NCBI GenBank assembly: GCA_016930075.1
Contig: JAFGHS010000042.1
Location: 1-64,000 of the forward strand
DNA: 64,000 nt
Direction: 5' to 3'
Source of the DNA: Deltaproteobacteria bacterium
GTDB lineage: Bacteria; Desulfobacterota; Syntrophia; Syntrophales; JAFGHS01
This document shows, piece by piece, positions 37,018 to 47,329 of the stretch. The notes under the pieces were generated by a model, which worked only from the letters and a program-made list of their open reading frames with translations, did no database searches and was not told the DNA's origin. Each line of letters opens with the position of its first letter. The first letter of the stretch is position 1. The translations under genes and the position numbers were made by a program.

Positions 37018-39774
37018 CTATTTCTTCTTTTCCAAATCCTGGAGAATCTTTTCAACAAGTTTCATTTCTTCTCCGTAGTTGCCCCACTTGCCCTGGCGCA
37101 GGGCTTCCTGGGCTTTGCGGTAATGTGAGAGGGCCTCGACGGCCAGCTGCCGATCCGAGATGATCTTCTCCGCTACCGGGGGAGGCGCGCCGACTCCCAC
37201 CGGTTCCTTGGATTTTATGAGGGTCCCGCCGAATATGCGCTGCAGCGAAAGTTCCAGGTTATCCTCCATGGCGATGTTGTTTGCAAAAGCCACGATGACC
37301 CGCTTCAATTCCGGAAGCTGCCCTTTCTCCGCCGCCAGGTAGAGGGGCTCTACGTAGAGAATCGATTTTTCGATGGGGATGGCCAGCAGACTTCCCCGGA
37401 TGACCTGGGAACCGCTCTGGTTCCAGAGAGAAATCTGCTTGGAAATTTCCGTGTCCTGGTCGATGCGGGCCTCGATCTGCCGCGGCCCATAAATCAGCTT
37501 CTGCTTGGGGAATTTGTAAACAATGACCTTCCCGTAGTTGGGCGCGTCGCAGCGGGCGCCCATCCAGGCTGACATGTTGTCTTTGTTGCGCGGCGTGAAG
37601 GGAAGCAGGAGAATGAATTCCTCTTTCTTTTCCTCGGGCAGCCTCATGATGGTGTAGTAAGGCTCCATTTCCCTTTCGGAGCCCGCTACGGCTTTCATGG
37701 GAATCGACCACAAGTCTTCCTTATTGTAGAAAACCTGCGGGTCCTGCATATGATAAGCCCGGTACATGCGCGCCTGAATCGCCATCAGCCCTGCCGGATA
37801 GCGAATGTGGCTCATAAGCTCCGGCGGCATTTGATCGAGGTTCTTAAACACGCCGGGATAAATCTTGGCGTATGTTTTCATGATCGGATCGTCGGCGTCG
37901 CTGATGTAGAGCTGCACCGTGCCGTCATAGGCGTCAACGACGGCCTTCAGGGAGTTGCGGATGTAATTGCCCATTTTTGGAACCGGTTCGGAATAGGGGA
38001 AGCGATCCGTAACCGTATAACCGTCCACAAACCACAGGAGCCTGCCTTCCGGCGAAATAACGAGGTACGCATCGCTGTCGAGGCGCGCAAAAGGCGCGAT
38101 CTGTGCGACGCGCTCCTTGATCGTCCGGTAATACATCACCCGGCTTTCTTTGGTGATGTCGTCGGAAAGCAGGATGGTAAAAGCGCCGAACCGGGCGGCG
38201 TAAAGGACTTTCCGGAAAAAGGAAAGAGGCACGCCGCCTTTGCCCTCATAACGGGCATAGACGTTCTTATCCCCCACGGGATAATCGAATTCGGGACGCT
38301 TGGTCTTGACGAAGACATAATCATTGGAGGTCTCGTCGTAATAGATCTCCGGGCGGGTGATTTTGATTTCCGTCGAAGAGACGGGCGGAATATCCTTGAT
38401 GAAGAATTCAGGCAATCCTTCGGGCGATATGCGGTTCACCGGCCCCATGACGGCGCCGTAGCCGTGGGTGTAATTGAGGTGTTCGTTTACCCAGGACCGC
38501 GAGGGAAGGGCAGCGTAGGAGAGCTCGCGCGGCGAGAGCATGACCTGGCGGTATTCCCCGCCGATGGTGTAGCGGTCGTTGTCCACATCGACGAATTTAT
38601 AATAGGTGCGGATTTCCTGGAGCTGACTGTACGTCATGAGCAGCGGTGAATGATCCCAGAGGCGGATGTTTTTTATCGTCGGATCGTTCCGGCGGATGTC
38701 TTCGATGGTAAGGTTGTCTTCCGCGGGGAATTCTTTATCTTCGATATCGTGGAGTTTATAGGCGATCCTCGAATATTTGATGTTCTGTTCGAGATACGGC
38801 TTTTCCGCCACGATCTCATTGGGGATGACCTTGAACCGCTGGACAAAGGCGGGATACATGCCCCGGCCGACGACTACGACGGCGACAAATATCAGAACCG
38901 CCGCTACGGGAATCCGCCAGTTTTTCATGAATATAAAGGACAGGACGGCGAGGCCCGTCAGGGCGGACAGTCCCATTAAAACCTTGAGGATCCAGACCTG
39001 CGTCGTTACCTCCGTATATCCGGGACCGAATACGACCCCCCGCTTGGTAAAGAGGAGTTCGTTTAGATCGAGCCAGTAGCCGTAAATCATTAAAAAGAAG
39101 ACGATCGCCAGGAGAATCAACAGGTGCGCCTTGGCGGCCGGCGCAAAATAGACGGTCTTCGGCGGTATGAAAATGAAGGACCGGCGGAGAAAATAAATCA
39201 GCCCGGCGGCCACGGCGCTGATGACGACGGTCGTTATCAGCCATGTGTAGGCATAGGACAAAAAAGGAAGCTCAAATACATAAAAGCCGATGTCTTTTCC
39301 CAGGAGGGGATCGGTTAAGCCGAAAGGCGTCGCATGGGTGAGACGCAGAAGCTCCTCCCAGTGAGCCGCGCCCTGTATGGCTGAAAAAAACCCAAAGACG
39401 ATGGTGCTCGACAAAATGAGATGGTTCAGGGCATGTTTGTCGATTTCCGGTGTGGGAATGGGGATGCCGCCCCCCAGATCAATGGGGCGCTGACGGGCGG
39501 ACAAGCGGCCCGCCAGGTAGATATTCCCGAAAAAGATGACCATAAAGCCGATGCCGAACAACAGGGCCGTCTTGATTTTGGCTATGAGGCTCACGGAAAA
39601 GACCGTTTCATAGCCGACCTCCTGAAACCAGTACCAGTCCGTAATCAGGCTGACGATCTGCCACGAAAAAAGCATGACAACAAAGGCGGCGATGAAGATC
39701 ACGATGCCTTTCCCGCCCTGCATCGGCGGTCCGGCCGGTTCCTCCGGTTTTTTAAATATAACGGTTGGGCTCAT
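37018..39774 (-). CDS. UPF0182-family large membrane protein
   Basis: 918 aa; multiple N-terminal TMs, 'GVVFGPGYTEV', 'YTHGYGAVMGPVNRISPEGLPEFFIKDIPP'. Confidence 0.9.
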   Translation of the reverse strand: MSPTVIFKKPEEPAGPPMQGGKGIVIFIAAFVVMLFSWQIVSLITDWYWFQEVGYETVFSVSLIAKIKTALLFGIGFMVIFFGNIYLAGRLSARQRPIDLGGGIPIPTPEIDKHALNHLILSSTIVFGFFSAIQGAAHWEELLRLTHATPFGLTDPLLGKDIGFYVFELPFLSYAYTWLITTVVISAVAAGLIYFLRRSFIFIPPKTVYFAPAAKAHLLILLAIVFFLMIYGYWLDLNELLFTKRGVVFGPGYTEVTTQVWILKVLMGLSALTGLAVLSFIFMKNWRIPVAAVLIFVAVVVVGRGMYPAFVQRFKVIPNEIVAEKPYLEQNIKYSRIAYKLHDIEDKEFPAEDNLTIEDIRRNDPTIKNIRLWDHSPLLMTYSQLQEIRTYYKFVDVDNDRYTIGGEYRQVMLSPRELSYAALPSRSWVNEHLNYTHGYGAVMGPVNRISPEGLPEFFIKDIPPVSSTEIKITRPEIYYDETSNDYVFVKTKRPEFDYPVGDKNVYARYEGKGGVPLSFFRKVLYAARFGAFTILLSDDITKESRVMYYRTIKERVAQIAPFARLDSDAYLVISPEGRLLWFVDGYTVTDRFPYSEPVPKMGNYIRNSLKAVVDAYDGTVQLYISDADDPIMKTYAKIYPGVFKNLDQMPPELMSHIRYPAGLMAIQARMYRAYHMQDPQVFYNKEDLWSIPMKAVAGSEREMEPYYTIMRLPEEKKEEFILLLPFTPRNKDNMSAWMGARCDAPNYGKVIVYKFPKQKLIYGPRQIEARIDQDTEISKQISLWNQSGSQVIRGSLLAIPIEKSILYVEPLYLAAEKGQLPELKRVIVAFANNIAMEDNLELSLQRIFGGTLIKSKEPVGVGAPPPVAEKIISDRQLAVEALSHYRKAQEALRQGKWGNYGEEMKLVEKILQDLEKKK

Positions 39775-39883
39775 TTTCTGCTCCTTTGTTCATTTTTTTG
39801 AAAATATAGGTTACCTCGTTTGATGTGTCAAGTTAATATGGCCAAACCGTATTACGGCGGACGGCGCGGAAAACCTTTTGAGT

Positions 39884-40903
39884 TTACCAATCCTTCAATA
39901 TGACGCCCACGCCGATCCGGTTTGCATAGTGATTGTAGTCGATGAGGCTTTCGCCGTATCCGGCAAAATACTGCACGTAGGCGTTCAGGTGTTCTATGAG
40001 AGGGAAACTCACTTCAAACAACATGGCGCCGCGGTTGCGGGAGCGAAAGTTGTTCCGGAACATCATGTTCAGATGGTAGTCCCGCCAGATGGCGCCCAGC
40101 CAGAGTTCGCCGTATCCGAGGAAGGATGTGATTTTTGGATTGTCGTCATGCTCGGCGCTTTCGGGGACGCGCCCCCAGGTCCTAAGAACGATATTGAACA
40201 TGTCCCGTTCAAAGCCGAAGTTGGCCACCACGCGGTTCCAGCTCCGGGAGAGGGGTTCACTGCGGCCGTTGGACTGATGATTGAAGCCAAGCTGAATGAA
40301 CCGGCTTCTGACGAGGCCGAAGATGTCCTGATTCATCCGGTAATTGAAAAGGATTTCCGGTTCATAATTTGTTTCCCGGAAGGGCGAAGAGGCTTCGGTG
40401 TTGTAAAACTGCCAGAGGGAAAGCTGGGTGTAGGCCGCCCAGAGGTCCAGGTTTGTGCCGAAAATGCTTTCCCAGAGTTTGATCTTGAAGCTAAGCTGGA
40501 AGGTTGTCTCGGCGTTCTGGACATTGATGTCCGGATTTGCCGCCTTAAAGGTTTCTTTATCCTGGTTGAAGTTGTAGGTAAAAGGCAGAATGTAGATTTG
40601 CCGATGGGACATGATGGCGAAGCGGCGTCTGCGGCTCTCATCATCGAGTTGCCATTTGCCGGACAGGTAGCTGGGTTTCTTGCGTTCTGCCCCTTCGGAG
40701 GGCTGTTCTGTCTGAGTCACAGCCGGGATTGTCGGTTTTCTGCCGGCTATCTCGTCATAGCAGTTAAGACGCGCGGCATCATCATCGATCCTGCGGCAGT
40801 CCTCAAGATTTAAAGATTTTTCGGCGCGGGCTTGATCGTTTGGCATCCCGAAGATGAAGATACAGGCAAACAGCACGACAACGAACAGCAAATGACGAGT
40901 CAT
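39884..40903 (-). CDS. pldA: Outer membrane phospholipase A1-like
   Basis: 'FIQLGFNHQSNGRSEPLSRSWNRVVANFGFE' contains the HxSNGR OMPLA active site. Confidence 0.9.
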   Translation of the reverse strand: MTRHLLFVVVLFACIFIFGMPNDQARAEKSLNLEDCRRIDDDAARLNCYDEIAGRKPTIPAVTQTEQPSEGAERKKPSYLSGKWQLDDESRRRRFAIMSHRQIYILPFTYNFNQDKETFKAANPDINVQNAETTFQLSFKIKLWESIFGTNLDLWAAYTQLSLWQFYNTEASSPFRETNYEPEILFNYRMNQDIFGLVRSRFIQLGFNHQSNGRSEPLSRSWNRVVANFGFERDMFNIVLRTWGRVPESAEHDDNPKITSFLGYGELWLGAIWRDYHLNMMFRNNFRSRNRGAMLFEVSFPLIEHLNAYVQYFAGYGESLIDYNHYANRIGVGVILKDW

Positions 40904-40924
40904 GATTTTCCTTAAAAAAATTAT

Positions 40925-41857
40925 TTATGCTATTCCTCTCCCGGACCCCGCCTTCGGCTTCAGATAACCGAACTGATGCAGGGCCGCCCGAAGCACTTCC
41001 CGGTTTTCATCTTTCAGAGGCGACAGGGGGAGCCGCAGTTTCCCGGCCGGCAGGCCCATCATGGCAAGCGCTTCCTTGACGGGGACGGGATTGGTCTCAA
41101 TAAAGAGCGTCTGGACCATGGGCAGCATCTTAAAATGAATATCCCTTGCTTCCGCGATTTTCCCGGCCAGATACAGACGGATCATTTCCCCGTATTCCTT
41201 CCCGATCACATGGGCAACCGCCAGGATTCCGCCGTCGCCGCCCAGGGCCAGCATCGGGAAAGTCAGTGCGTCTTCGCCGCTTAAGACATAGAACTTTTTC
41301 TTGCCGTTGCGGGTGCCGCGGATGATTTCCATGGTGACCATCATGTCGCCTGCGGCATCCTTCATGCCGATGACATGATCCAGTTTGGACAGGGCGATCA
41401 TGGTTTTTGCCTCGATGAGGCGTCCCGTCCGCGACGGAATATTATAAATAAAAAGGGGTAGCGACGCGGCTTCGGCAATTGCTTCAAAATGCCGGAGCAG
41501 GCCGTCCTGCGTGGGTCTGTTGTAATAGGGGCAGACCTGCAGACTGGCGTCGCAGCCTAAATCCGCGGCATGCTTGGTCATCTCGATGGCCTCCCTGGTG
41601 CTGTTGGACCCCGTTCCCGCCATGACGGGCACCCGGCCCTTGACTTCGTCGACGACGATTTTGATGACCCTCGCGTGTTCTTCGTGATCCAGGGTCGGCG
41701 ATTCGCCGGTGGTGCCGCAGGGGACGATGCCGTCGCACTTCACCTCTTCGATGTAATAGTTGACAAGCTTGCGCAGCCCGCCTTCGTCGATGGAATAATC
41801 ATCTTTAAACGGCGTAATGATCGGCAGATGGCATCCGGCCCAAGTTTTTACCTGCAT
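40925..41857 (-). CDS. dapA: 4-hydroxy-tetrahydrodipicolinate synthase
   Basis: 'GIVPCGTTGESPTLDHEEHARVI', 'PYYNRPTQDGLLRHFEAIAEAASLPLFIYNIPSRTG'. Confidence 0.94.
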   Translation of the reverse strand: MQVKTWAGCHLPIITPFKDDYSIDEGGLRKLVNYYIEEVKCDGIVPCGTTGESPTLDHEEHARVIKIVVDEVKGRVPVMAGTGSNSTREAIEMTKHAADLGCDASLQVCPYYNRPTQDGLLRHFEAIAEAASLPLFIYNIPSRTGRLIEAKTMIALSKLDHVIGMKDAAGDMMVTMEIIRGTRNGKKKFYVLSGEDALTFPMLALGGDGGILAVAHVIGKEYGEMIRLYLAGKIAEARDIHFKMLPMVQTLFIETNPVPVKEALAMMGLPAGKLRLPLSPLKDENREVLRAALHQFGYLKPKAGSGRGIA

Positions 41858-41896
41858 AATGTCTCCTTAATATTTCTGTATTCATCTGTGATGGTC

Positions 41897-42034
41897 TCGT
41901 AAAAAGTCGCAAAACATCAGCAATGTCATTTCGACCCCGCATTTTGCGGGGGAGAAATCTTGAAATCGTTACAGATTTCTCGTCGCCCCGCTTCGGTGGG
42001 GCTCCTCAAAATGACAGGATTTGCCTTTTTACGA
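41897..42034. repeat. MITE/REP-like element with terminal inverted repeats
   Basis: tcgtaaaaagtcgcaaa ... tttgcctttttacga, with internal palindromes gaccccgcattttgcgggg and gccccgcttcggtggggc. Confidence 0.65.
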
Positions 42035-42232
42035 AAGCGTCGTCAGTCGGCACATGAGAAATAATCCACTGAATCATCGCGCGATAGCATGGCTGCACAA
42101 AACGGTAAAAAGAGGGACTTTAACTTCAATAACGCCGCATGCGCCGCCGGGAGCGGATCAATGGCGCGTCTTGCTGTCTGACGCAACGCGGGGCTTTTTT
42201 TGCAAAGTCATTCAATGTTCAGCGCGTCGTTT

Positions 42233-42334
42233 CTCCGGGAAGAGTCCCTCATGCCGTCATTTGTTCAAGGATTACAACGTTTCCGTGACCACTGTGAGCC
42301 TCCGGGAAGAGTCCCTTATGCCGTCATTTGTTCA
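42233..42334. repeat. 35-bp direct repeat, 67 bp apart
   Basis: ctccgggaagagtccc(t/t)(c/t)atgccgtcatttgttca at 42233-42267 and 42300-42334. Confidence 0.8.
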
Positions 42335-42779
42335 GTTTGAAGTCTCCGTCTTCGAGAGGAATCTGCTGCATGGTTTTTTTGCAGGTGATATTCCAATCGG
42401 AGTTCCAGCAGGTCGACGTGCAATTCCAGCAATTGTCGCAGTCCGGCCCCAGCGTACAGCGAGACTGGAAATCGCGTACGGTGATAGCATATATTCCTTC
42501 CCCACATTGCCCCTCAATCCAGCGTGGGCACTGGGCGCCGGTCCCCACGGTGGTGGAGCTGTGAGGAGCTATGGTGCGCTCCTCGTATTCGCGATTGGTC
42601 ACCGTGCCCCCGTAAACCACCGTGACCCAGCAGTGAAAGTCGGTCCGGTTCTCGATCTTGACCTTGTGGTTTACCCCTCCGCCGGCGACCGCTGCGCCCG
42701 TGAACCCAAGCAGCGCCCATCCGCATGCCGCGCCGATAAAAAGAATGAACATCACAACATTCCGTTTTTTCATAAGTTC
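42324..42779 (-). CDS. Secreted Cys-rich hypothetical protein
   Basis: Start MKKRNVVMFILFIGAACGW (signal peptide) within the listed 42324..42830 ORF; at least 9 Cys in the mature part (CTLGPDCDNCWNCTSTCWNSDWNITCKK). The start coordinate is approximate. Confidence 0.55.
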   Translation of the reverse strand, partial: ELMKKRNVVMFILFIGAACGWALLGFTGAAVAGGGVNHKVKIENRTDFHCWVTVVYGGTVTNREYEERTIAPHSSTTVGTGAQCPRWIEGQCGEGIYAITVRDFQSRCTLGPDCDNCWNCTSTCWNSDWNITCKKTMQQIPLEDGDFKLNK

Positions 42780-43091
42780 CTCCGCTATATTCCATATTGA
42801 CCGGTTTATTTGCCCAAGCACGCACCCCATGGTGCGTCATGAAGTTTATTAAAAACAGCCACGGCAAGTCAAGTTAATTCCGGTAATTGGTTTCCCCATC
42901 CGCTGGATGACCCATAATCGTTTTTTGCCGGTCAATCGTACGGCAACACAATTTAAGCCCCAAAATTTTTTTTTTGACATCACGGACGCCATACCCTATA
43001 CTCCCCCCGGAAAATGCATCGCCCGCAGACAAATCCAAGAAGCCTGCCGAATCCGATATTTTGGAAATAAAAAGGGAACTCGCGAGGGGTT

Positions 43092-43898
43092 TTGAACATG
43101 GCGCACAGCCTCGAATTAATCAAACCGTCCAAATCGCAGTTACAGGCATGGGCAGACCTGAGTCATTCGCGGGAGCGCCGCGGGCAGGGGCTTTTCCTGG
43201 CGGAAGGCTATAAAATTATTCAGGAATTATACAGGAGTCATTGGGAAGTCAAAGCGTTTCTGGTCATGGGGAGGAAAAAGGACCGCTGGGAGCCGTTTCT
43301 TTTTACCGTCATCACCGATGAGACCGTCTTCGGGCTGACAGACGCGCAATGGGGGAAATTAAGCCAGGACAGGGAATCGGAAGGCCTGATGGCCGTCGTT
43401 GAAAGGCCTCCCCGGGAAAATGTCGCAACGGCGCTCAGCCGGAAGCCGGAACGGCTTCTTCTGCTCCACCAGGTGAACAATCCCAATAACCTCGGCGCCC
43501 TGCTGCGGACGGCCCAATGGTTCGGATTCGGCACGATCCTGCTCGGCGCAGGCAGCGTAGACTTTACGAATCCCAAGGTCGTGCGGTCTTCCATGGGGAG
43601 CATTTTTCATGTCCGTATCGTCGACGAGGTTGCCTTTGACGAGGCCATGCCGCTCATTAAAAGGGACTATTTTGTCTTGGGGAGCCATGCCCGGAAAGGC
43701 GCCCGGCCTCATGTGCGCGCAGGGGGCAAGACGGCTCTTTTTTTAGGCAGCGAGAGCCACGGCATTCCGAAATCCCTGCTTGCCGCGTGCGACGAGTTAT
43801 GGCGGATTCCCGGAGTTGGAGACGCCGATTCCCTGAGCCTGCCCCAGGCCGCCGCCATCATGATGTATGAATGCGCGTCGCTGCCGGATAATGTTTGA
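43092..43898 (+). CDS. SpoU/TrmH-family RNA 2'-O-methyltransferase
   Basis: 'LLHQVNNPNNLGALLRTAQWFGFGTILLG', 'FLGSESHGIPKSLLAACDELWRIPGVGDADSLSLPQAAAIMMYE'. Confidence 0.94.
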   Translation: MNMAHSLELIKPSKSQLQAWADLSHSRERRGQGLFLAEGYKIIQELYRSHWEVKAFLVMGRKKDRWEPFLFTVITDETVFGLTDAQWGKLSQDRESEGLMAVVERPPRENVATALSRKPERLLLLHQVNNPNNLGALLRTAQWFGFGTILLGAGSVDFTNPKVVRSSMGSIFHVRIVDEVAFDEAMPLIKRDYFVLGSHARKGARPHVRAGGKTALFLGSESHGIPKSLLAACDELWRIPGVGDADSLSLPQAAAIMMYECASLPDNV

Positions 43899-43911
43899 CG
43901 GGATGTCCGTG

Positions 43912-44244
43912 ATGAATCATTACATCATCGTCACGACGACGACGGACAACAAAGAGGATGCCGAAAAAATCGCCCGATTCCTTGTGAAAAAGCGGCTGGC
44001 CGCCTGCGTCCAGATTGCGGGTCCCGTCGCGAGCATCTACCGGTGGAAGGGCAAAGTGGAAACGGATAGGGAGTGGCAATGCATCATCAAGAGCCGTCAG
44101 GATTTCTTCGACAAAATTGCGGAGGCCGTCAAATCGATCCACCCGTATGAGACGCCGGAGATCATTGCTGTCCCCGTTGTTGCCGGCAGCCGGGATTATC
44201 TCGACTGGATGAACGATGAAATGCCCGTATCCTATGAAACATAA
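43912..44244 (+). CDS. cutA: CutA-like divalent cation tolerance protein
   Basis: 'IVTTTTDNKEDAEKIARFLVKKRLAACVQIAGPVASIYRWKGKVE'; ORF opens at 43867. Confidence 0.93.
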   Translation: MNHYIIVTTTTDNKEDAEKIARFLVKKRLAACVQIAGPVASIYRWKGKVETDREWQCIIKSRQDFFDKIAEAVKSIHPYETPEIIAVPVVAGSRDYLDWMNDEMPVSYET

Positions 44245-44247
44245 AAG

Positions 44248-45249
44248 GTGACCCTCATGCTGCTTGCCGTTGACGTGGGCGCCACGAAAACCCGGCTGGG
44301 TCTTTTTGATCCCCGCCGCATGAAGCCGGAAGCGTCGGTTGAGGCCGCGTTCCCCAGCGATCCGTCCTCATCCCTCGATGCGATCGTCAAGGAATTTCTC
44401 GAACGGGAAAATCAGCCCGTGACGGCGGCCTGTTTCGGCGTGGCGGGTCCCGTTGCGGACGGGAAGGCCAAAATTACGAATCTGCCGTGGGTGTTGGAGG
44501 AGAGTGCTTTGAGCCGGACCCTCGGCATCTCGAAGGTGAAGCTCCTCAACGATCTGGAGGCAACGGCCTGGGCGGTTCCCTGCCTGGATGCGCAGGATTT
44601 CGACCTTCTCCATGAAGGATATCCCGTACAGGGCGGCAACATGGCCGTGATTGCCCCCGGCACGGGTCTGGGGGAGGCGTATCTCGCGTGGGACGGCAGG
44701 CGGCATCACGCCTATGCCTCCGAGGGCGGCCACACGGACTTTGCGCCGCAAAGCGTCCGGGAAGAAGAGATGCTCCGCGATTTCCGGGAACGTTTCGGCC
44801 ATGTCAGTTATGAGAGAATCTGTTCGGGGCAGGCGATTCCCGATGTGTACGGGTTTTTGAAAGACCGGGGCTATGCGGAAGAACCGCCGTGGCTTACGGC
44901 GAGGCTGAAGGATGCCGCGGACCCGACGCCGGTGATTATCCATGCGGCCCTGGCGGAGGAAAAGGACAGCGAACTGTGCGCCATGACCCTCGATCTTTTT
45001 GTCGCTGTGTTGGGGGCCGAGGCGGGCAACCTGGCCCTCAAAATCATGGCGACAGGAGGCGTGTATCTGGCCGGGGGCGTTGTTTTTCACATCAGACAGG
45101 CATTGAAAAAGGGCCGTTTCATGGAAGCCTTTCTGCACAAAGGCCGCATGTCGGAGCTGATGGGGCGGATGCCCGTCCATATTATCATTAATCCGCGGGT
45201 CGCCCTGATCGGGGCCGCCTGCCGGGGTCTGCAATTCTATAGGGAGTGA
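44248..45249 (+). CDS. glk: Glucokinase
   Basis: 'LLAVDVGATKTRLGLFD', 'VIAPGTGLGEAYLAWDG', 'EGGHTDFAP'. Confidence 0.93.
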   Translation: MTLMLLAVDVGATKTRLGLFDPRRMKPEASVEAAFPSDPSSSLDAIVKEFLERENQPVTAACFGVAGPVADGKAKITNLPWVLEESALSRTLGISKVKLLNDLEATAWAVPCLDAQDFDLLHEGYPVQGGNMAVIAPGTGLGEAYLAWDGRRHHAYASEGGHTDFAPQSVREEEMLRDFRERFGHVSYERICSGQAIPDVYGFLKDRGYAEEPPWLTARLKDAADPTPVIIHAALAEEKDSELCAMTLDLFVAVLGAEAGNLALKIMATGGVYLAGGVVFHIRQALKKGRFMEAFLHKGRMSELMGRMPVHIIINPRVALIGAACRGLQFYRE

Positions 45250-45264
45250 AAGAGGAGTTCATCG

Positions 45265-47319
45265 ATGACAAAAGAGGAAAAATTCGAGCAGCGTTGTATC
45301 AACACCATCCGTTTTCTCGCGGCTGATGCCGTTGAGAAGGCAAAGTCGGGGCATCCCGGCATGCCCATGGGCGCGGCGGCCATGGCTTATGTCCTTTGGC
45401 GCCGACATGTGAAGCATAATCCGGCCAATCCCCTGTGGATCGATCGCGACCGCGTCGTCCTGTCGGCGGGGCATGCCTCCATGCTGCTTTATGCCATGCT
45501 TTATTTGACGGGTTACGACATCACGCTGGAGGATATCCAATCGTTCAGGCAATGGGGCAGTAAAACGCCGGGACACCCGGAACGCTGCCAGCCCCCCGGA
45601 GCGGAAATGACGACGGGCCCCCTGGGGCAGGGTCTGGCATCTGCCTGCGGGATCGCCCTGGCGGAAGCCCACCTGGCGGCAACGTACAACCGTCCCGGGC
45701 AGGATATTATCCGTCATTTCACCTATGTTCTGGCAAGCGACGGGGACCTGATGGAAGGCGTTTCCGCCGAGGCCTGTTCTCTTGCCGGACACCTGGGTCT
45801 GGGCAAACTGATCGTCCTTTATGACGACAACGGCGTGTGTCTGGCCGGATCGACGGGCCTGAGCTTTACGGAAGACGTGGGTATGCGGTTTGCCGCCTAT
45901 GGCTGGCATGTGGAAAAGGTCGATGAGGGCAACGACACATCGGCCATCGACGCGGCCATCAGCAAAGCAAAGGCGGAAACAAACCGCCCCTCGATTATTT
46001 GCGTTCGAACCACCATCGGCTATGGAGCGCCCAACAAGGAAAACACATCCGATGCCCACGGCTCGCCCCTGGGGAAGGAAGAATTGCTGGCGGCCAAAAA
46101 ACGCCTCGGATGGCCCGCAGAGCCGGATTTTCTGATCCCTGAAGAGGTGCTGGCCCATTTTCGCGAAGCCCTGAAAACCGGCCAGGATCTCGAAAATCAG
46201 TGGGAAAAAAGGTTCAGCGGGTATGCGGATCAATATCCCGAACCGGCCCGCGAATTTCAGCGCATCATTGCGGGGACGCTGCCGGATGACTGGGAATCGG
46301 CGCTGCCTTCATTTCCCGACGATTCCAAAGACATGGCCACACGCAAGGCGTCCGAGACAATCATGCAGGCCGTTGCGCCGCGGCTGCCTGAATTGATGGG
46401 CGGGTCGGCGGACCTGAACCCGTCCACTTTTACCTGGCTCAAAGGGCTTGGCGATTTTCAGAAACCGGGGACGGACAGCAACGCCGTCAAGGGAACGACG
46501 GGAAGCCAGTGGAATTTCGCCGGCAGGAATATCCATTTCGGCGTGCGCGAACATGCCATGGCCGCCATGATAAACGGCATGGCCATCCACGGCGGGTTCA
46601 TCCCCTATGCGTCCACATTCCTCACGTTTTCCGACTATATGCGGCCGTCCATCCGTTTGGCTGCCATGATGCGATTGCGGGTCGTTTATGTTTTCACCCA
46701 CGACAGCATCGGCCTGGGCGAAGACGGACCGACCCATCAGCCCATCGAGCAGGTCATGAACCTGCGGTGCATCCCCAACATGACCGTCATCCGCCCCGCC
46801 GACGCGAATGAAACGGCGGAAGCCTGGAAATACGCCCTGCAAAATCAGAATGGCCCCACGGCCCTGATCCTGACGCGCCAGAACCTGCCGGTTCTGAACC
46901 GGTCGGAGCTCGAACCGGCGGAGTGTTTGCAACGCGGGGCCTATATCCTCTGGGACTCATCAACCATCCTTCCCCAGGTGATATTGCTGGCGACCGGTTC
47001 GGAGGTGGAGATTGCGATGGCGGCAGCGAGAAAACTTTTTGCGGAAGGCCTCCGCGTCCGCGTCGTGTCCATGCCGTCGTGGGAGTTATTCGAACTCCAG
47101 CCGCCGGAATACCGCGACAGCATATTGCCGGCTTCCGTCCGGGCCAGAGTCTCTGTGGAAGCGGGCGTTCGCATCGGATGGGAGCGCCACGTCGGCTTTG
47201 ACGGCGCCATGGTGGGCATGGACAATTTCGGCGCCAGCGCCCCCGCCAAGGTCCTGTACGAAAAATTCGGCTTCACCGCCGATAACGTGGTGGCTGTTGC
47301 AAAGACGCTGATTAAATAA
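45265..47319 (+). CDS. tkt: Transketolase
   Basis: '[21 protein letters not shown]', '[33 protein letters not shown]', '[17 protein letters not shown]'. Confidence 0.97.
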   Translation: MTKEEKFEQRCINTIRFLAADAVEKAKSGHPGMPMGAAAMAYVLWRRHVKHNPANPLWIDRDRVVLSAGHASMLLYAMLYLTGYDITLEDIQSFRQWGSKTPGHPERCQPPGAEMTTGPLGQGLASACGIALAEAHLAATYNRPGQDIIRHFTYVLASDGDLMEGVSAEACSLAGHLGLGKLIVLYDDNGVCLAGSTGLSFTEDVGMRFAAYGWHVEKVDEGNDTSAIDAAISKAKAETNRPSIICVRTTIGYGAPNKENTSDAHGSPLGKEELLAAKKRLGWPAEPDFLIPEEVLAHFREALKTGQDLENQWEKRFSGYADQYPEPAREFQRIIAGTLPDDWESALPSFPDDSKDMATRKASETIMQAVAPRLPELMGGSADLNPSTFTWLKGLGDFQKPGTDSNAVKGTTGSQWNFAGRNIHFGVREHAMAAMINGMAIHGGFIPYASTFLTFSDYMRPSIRLAAMMRLRVVYVFTHDSIGLGEDGPTHQPIEQVMNLRCIPNMTVIRPADANETAEAWKYALQNQNGPTALILTRQNLPVLNRSELEPAECLQRGAYILWDSSTILPQVILLATGSEVEIAMAAARKLFAEGLRVRVVSMPSWELFELQPPEYRDSILPASVRARVSVEAGVRIGWERHVGFDGAMVGMDNFGASAPAKVLYEKFGFTADNVVAVAKTLIK

Positions 47320-47329
47320 GGAACAAGGC

